A stretch of 64,000 bases of DNA. It comes from Sphingomonas sp. Leaf10 (GTDB lineage Bacteria > Pseudomonadota > Alphaproteobacteria > Sphingomonadales > Sphingomonadaceae). Positions 62,072-64,000 of this stretch are shown piece after piece. The notes below the pieces were generated by a model. It worked only from the letters and a program-made list of their open reading frames with translations. It was not told where the DNA came from and did not search any database. Position 1 is the first letter of the stretch. Every line of letters begins with the position of its first letter. Both the position numbers and the translations under genes were made by a program. The stretch covers positions 77,566 through 141,565 of the forward strand of contig NZ_LMKE01000013.1 in the NCBI RefSeq assembly GCF_001421245.1. The letters run 5' to 3'.

Positions 62072-62207
62072 CCAAAGTTCACTAAGTTCACACTCGTGCG
62101 CGTTTTGTGGTGTTACGGGTTTTGACGTTGCGGGCGCGGGTTCGGCAGTGAGAAAGAACGCCAACGGGTATCGCATGGTCGGGCGGTTGTAGGACAGGGC
62201 GGTTCCT
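62072..62207. repeat. Dispersed repeat (family E, copy 2)
   Basis: CCAAAGTTCACTAAGTTCAC followed by ACTCG is identical to 49820-49844; TATCGCATGG and GTAGGACAGGGCGG occur further on, as in copy 1. Lies 7 bases after the glycosyltransferase stop. Confidence 0.7.
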
Positions 62208-62262
62208 AGTTGATTTGGCCTTGATCCGAGGCCTCGCTTGCTTCTCGCGATACTCGATTGGA

Positions 62263-62361
62263 TCACCCTCACCCTTCCCACCGGCTGCGCCGGGCGGGCC
62301 CCTTCCCTCTCCCGGTGGGAGAGGGAGGCAGCGGCAACGCCGCGGAAGGGTGAGGGTGATG
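62263..62361. repeat. Fused family D palindrome without a nuclease gene
   Basis: TCACCCTCACCCTTCC at the left and GGAAGGGTGAGGGTGA at the right are exact inverse complements. The centre is CCCTCTCCCGGTGGGAGAGG. The right half matches the left repeat of the DUF559 cassette, including GGGTGAGGGTGATG. Together with family E it fills the 322-base gap 62066-62387, in which no gene is seen. Confidence 0.85.
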
Positions 62362-62387
62362 CGTTGGGCGTAGCGTGACCAGCGGGG

Positions 62388-62585
62388 CTAATGCTCTACG
62401 CGGAACAGCCCATCGCTCACGACCGCCAGCTTTGCCCCGACTGCCGCTGCCGCGCTCGCGAGTTCACCCGCCGCACGTGGATCGTCCGCCTCGATCTCCA
62501 CCACCGTCGCCCCGTCGCGGAGCGCCTTGGCCAGCCGGATGGCGGGCCACGGACAACGCATGCCGCGGGCGTCGATGCGGATCAC
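62388..62585 (-). CDS. TusA-like sulfurtransferase protein
   Basis: A 65-residue protein of the TusA/SirA family: MIRIDARGMRCPWPAIRLAK with the characteristic Cys11-Pro, then VVEIEADDPRAAGELASAAA. TusA proteins relay sulfur for tRNA thiolation and molybdopterin; the short form is near the lower length limit. Start is GTG at 62585, overlapping the der stop in GTGA, so it is coupled to der. Confidence 0.82.
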   Translation of the reverse strand: MIRIDARGMRCPWPAIRLAKALRDGATVVEIEADDPRAAGELASAAAAVGAKLAVVSDGLFRVEH

Positions 62586-63955
62586 TTCGAATGGTCGAAG
62601 GGGTTTTTTGGTGCGCGCATGTTCAACCGGACGGGGACCGCGCCGAAGCCGAATTCCTTGCGCAAGCCGTTGATAAGATAGCGCTTGTAGCTTTCGGGCA
62701 GCTGGTCGACGCGGGTGCCGAACAGGACGAAGCTGGGCGGGCGGGTCTTGTTCTGGGTGATGTAGCGCATCTTGATGCGCTTGCCGCCGGGTGCGGGGGG
62801 CGGGTTGGCCTCCAGCGCGCGGTCGAACCAGCGGTTGAGCTGGCCGGTCGAGACGCGGCGGCCCCATGCCTCGCGCGTTTCGAACGCCGCCTGCATCAGC
62901 ACGTCCAGCCCCTTGCCGGTCGCGGCGGAAACGGTGAGCAATGGCACGCCCCGGGCCTGCGCCAGCCCCTCGTCGAGCGCGCCCTTTACGCCGTTGAACA
63001 GCGACGAGGCGTGTTCGGCGATGTCCCATTTGTTCAACGCGATCACCAGCGCCCGCCCCTCTTGCAGGACGCGGTCGGCGATCTTGATATCCTGTAGTTC
63101 CAGACCGCGGGTGCCGTCCAAGAGCAGCACGACGACCTCGGCGAAGTCGATCGCATGCAGCGCGTCGGCGACGGAGAGCTTTTCGAGCTTTTCCTGCACC
63201 CGCGCCTTCTTGCGCATGCCCGCCGTGTCAATCAGCCGGACCGGGCGAACACGGCCATCCGGCGCGGTCCAGTTCCAGTCGACCGCGATCGAATCGCGGG
63301 TGATGCCGGCCTCGGGACCGGTGATGAGCCGGTCTTCACCCAAGAAGCGGTTGATGAGCGTCGATTTGCCGGCGTTCGGGCGGCCGACGATGGCAAGTTT
63401 CAGGACGGCGGTTTCCGGGTCGAACTCGCCCTCTTCCTCCGGTTCCGGCTCTTCGTCGCGTTCGATATAGGGCTGGAGCGCTTCGAACAGGTCGGCGACG
63501 CCCTCGCCATGTTCGGCGGACAGCTGCACCGGATCGCCAAAGCCCAGCGCCAGCGATTCGAGCACGCCGTTTTCGCCCGCGCGCCCCTCGGCCTTGTTCG
63601 CGACCAGCACCACCGTGCCATCGGCCGAGCGCAGCCAGCGGGCGATTTCCTCGTCCAAGGGCGTGATGCCGGCACGAGCGTCGATCATGAACAGCGCGAC
63701 GTCGGCCATTTCGACCGCCGCCTGCGTCTGCATCCGCATCCGCCCCGGCAGGGTCGCGGCATCCTCATCCTCGAACCCGGCCGTGTCGACGATGGTGAAG
63801 TCGAGGCCGAGCAGCGTCGCCTGGCCTTCACGGCGGTCGCGGGTCACCCCCGGCTGATCATCGACCAGCGCCAGCCGCTTGCCGACCAGCCGGTTGAACA
63901 GCGTCGACTTGCCGACATTGGGGCGGCCGATGATGGCGACGACGGGAAGGGGCAT
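62582..63955 (-). CDS. der: Ribosome-assembly GTPase Der (EngA)
   Basis: Essential 457-residue GTPase for 50S subunit maturation. It carries two tandem G domains (GRPNVGKSTLFNRLVG near residue 8 and GRPNAGKSTLINRFLG near residue 190), with DTAGFEDED and DTAGMRKKA as switch II motifs, NKAE and NKWD as G4, and a C-terminal KH-like domain with RPPSFVLFGTRVDQLP. Complete within the window. It overlaps the TusA-like gene. The gene upstream of it lies outside the window. Confidence 0.97.
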   Translation of the reverse strand: MPLPVVAIIGRPNVGKSTLFNRLVGKRLALVDDQPGVTRDRREGQATLLGLDFTIVDTAGFEDEDAATLPGRMRMQTQAAVEMADVALFMIDARAGITPLDEEIARWLRSADGTVVLVANKAEGRAGENGVLESLALGFGDPVQLSAEHGEGVADLFEALQPYIERDEEPEPEEEGEFDPETAVLKLAIVGRPNAGKSTLINRFLGEDRLITGPEAGITRDSIAVDWNWTAPDGRVRPVRLIDTAGMRKKARVQEKLEKLSVADALHAIDFAEVVVLLLDGTRGLELQDIKIADRVLQEGRALVIALNKWDIAEHASSLFNGVKGALDEGLAQARGVPLLTVSAATGKGLDVLMQAAFETREAWGRRVSTGQLNRWFDRALEANPPPAPGGKRIKMRYITQNKTRPPSFVLFGTRVDQLPESYKRYLINGLRKEFGFGAVPVRLNMRAPKNPFDHSK

Positions 63956-64000
63956 GGCAATTCCTGGAGTGCGGGCGTGCCGCCGAGTGTAGGGGGTAAG
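63956..64000. other. Upstream end of der, window edge
   Basis: 45 bases before the der start. Too short to judge; the CCAGGAATTGCC next to the ATG (minus strand) has GGAA as a possible ribosome site. No feature is supported. Confidence 0.4.

Noticed and set aside
1..64000. CRISPR arrays, tRNA or rRNA genes
   Set aside because: The repeats here are dispersed, palindromic and not regularly spaced with unique spacers; no cloverleaf or rRNA motif was recognised by eye.

Overview
The window is chromosomal DNA of an alphaproteobacterium, most likely a Sphingomonas-like member of the Sphingomonadaceae. The reasons are the high GC content, the gene order miaB - phoH - ybeY - corC - lnt - metK - trmB running through the middle, the plant-type glutamate-cysteine ligase, and the palindromic repeats in almost every intergenic gap. 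No tRNA, rRNA, CRISPR array, prophage or classical insertion sequence was recognised. The assignment rests on reading the proteins; nothing was searched against a database.

Layout. 0-9 kb: partial ubiA, manganese catalase, a guanidinium-type SMR transporter, rsmE, glutamate-cysteine ligase, a membrane methyltransferase whose C-terminus lies in a repeat, an M61 aminopeptidase and pyrophosphatase. 9-20 kb: TfoX-domain protein, EamA transporter, DUF1345 protein, ispG, an acyltransferase, isoaspartyl peptidase, an S1/P1 nuclease, a diguanylate cyclase and a fatty acyl-CoA ligase. 20-36 kb: the housekeeping backbone (tRNA thiomethylation, ribosome maturation, lipoprotein acylation, SAM synthesis, tRNA m7G46), interrupted by accessory blocks. 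These are hemerythrin plus alcohol dehydrogenase, a vapBC toxin-antitoxin pair between phoH and ybeY, a PQQ-type sugar dehydrogenase with a PHA-associated protein and a second SMR pump, and a frameshifted chemotaxis receptor.

36-45 kb: an NAD-salvage cluster (pncB, an NrtR-like regulator and a divergent nicotinamidase-like gene), then a NarL-type response regulator facing a large MASE1 hybrid histidine kinase, then small membrane proteins. 45-50 kb: nrdA and nrdB of class I ribonucleotide reductase, separated by a DUF559 nuclease gene enclosed in 55-bp inverted repeats and followed by a small HNH gene. 50-64 kb: secreted or outer-membrane proteins, NADH dehydrogenase type II, a fused M16 protease, a cell-surface glycosyltransferase cluster, a TusA-like protein and der.

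The most unusual content is the mobile-looking layer on top of ordinary housekeeping genes. At least six families of small palindromic elements are dispersed here, including five copies of an element of exactly 94 bp. The best candidate for an undescribed system is the cassette at 47475-47969: two near-identical inverted repeats around a single Vsr-like (DUF559) nuclease gene, with the left repeat supplying the gene's ribosome-binding site, and a nuclease-free version of the same palindrome at 62263-62361. The vapBC module, coupled by an ATGA overlap to the ribosome endonuclease gene ybeY and carrying two operator-like palindromes two helical turns apart, is the second most interesting locus.
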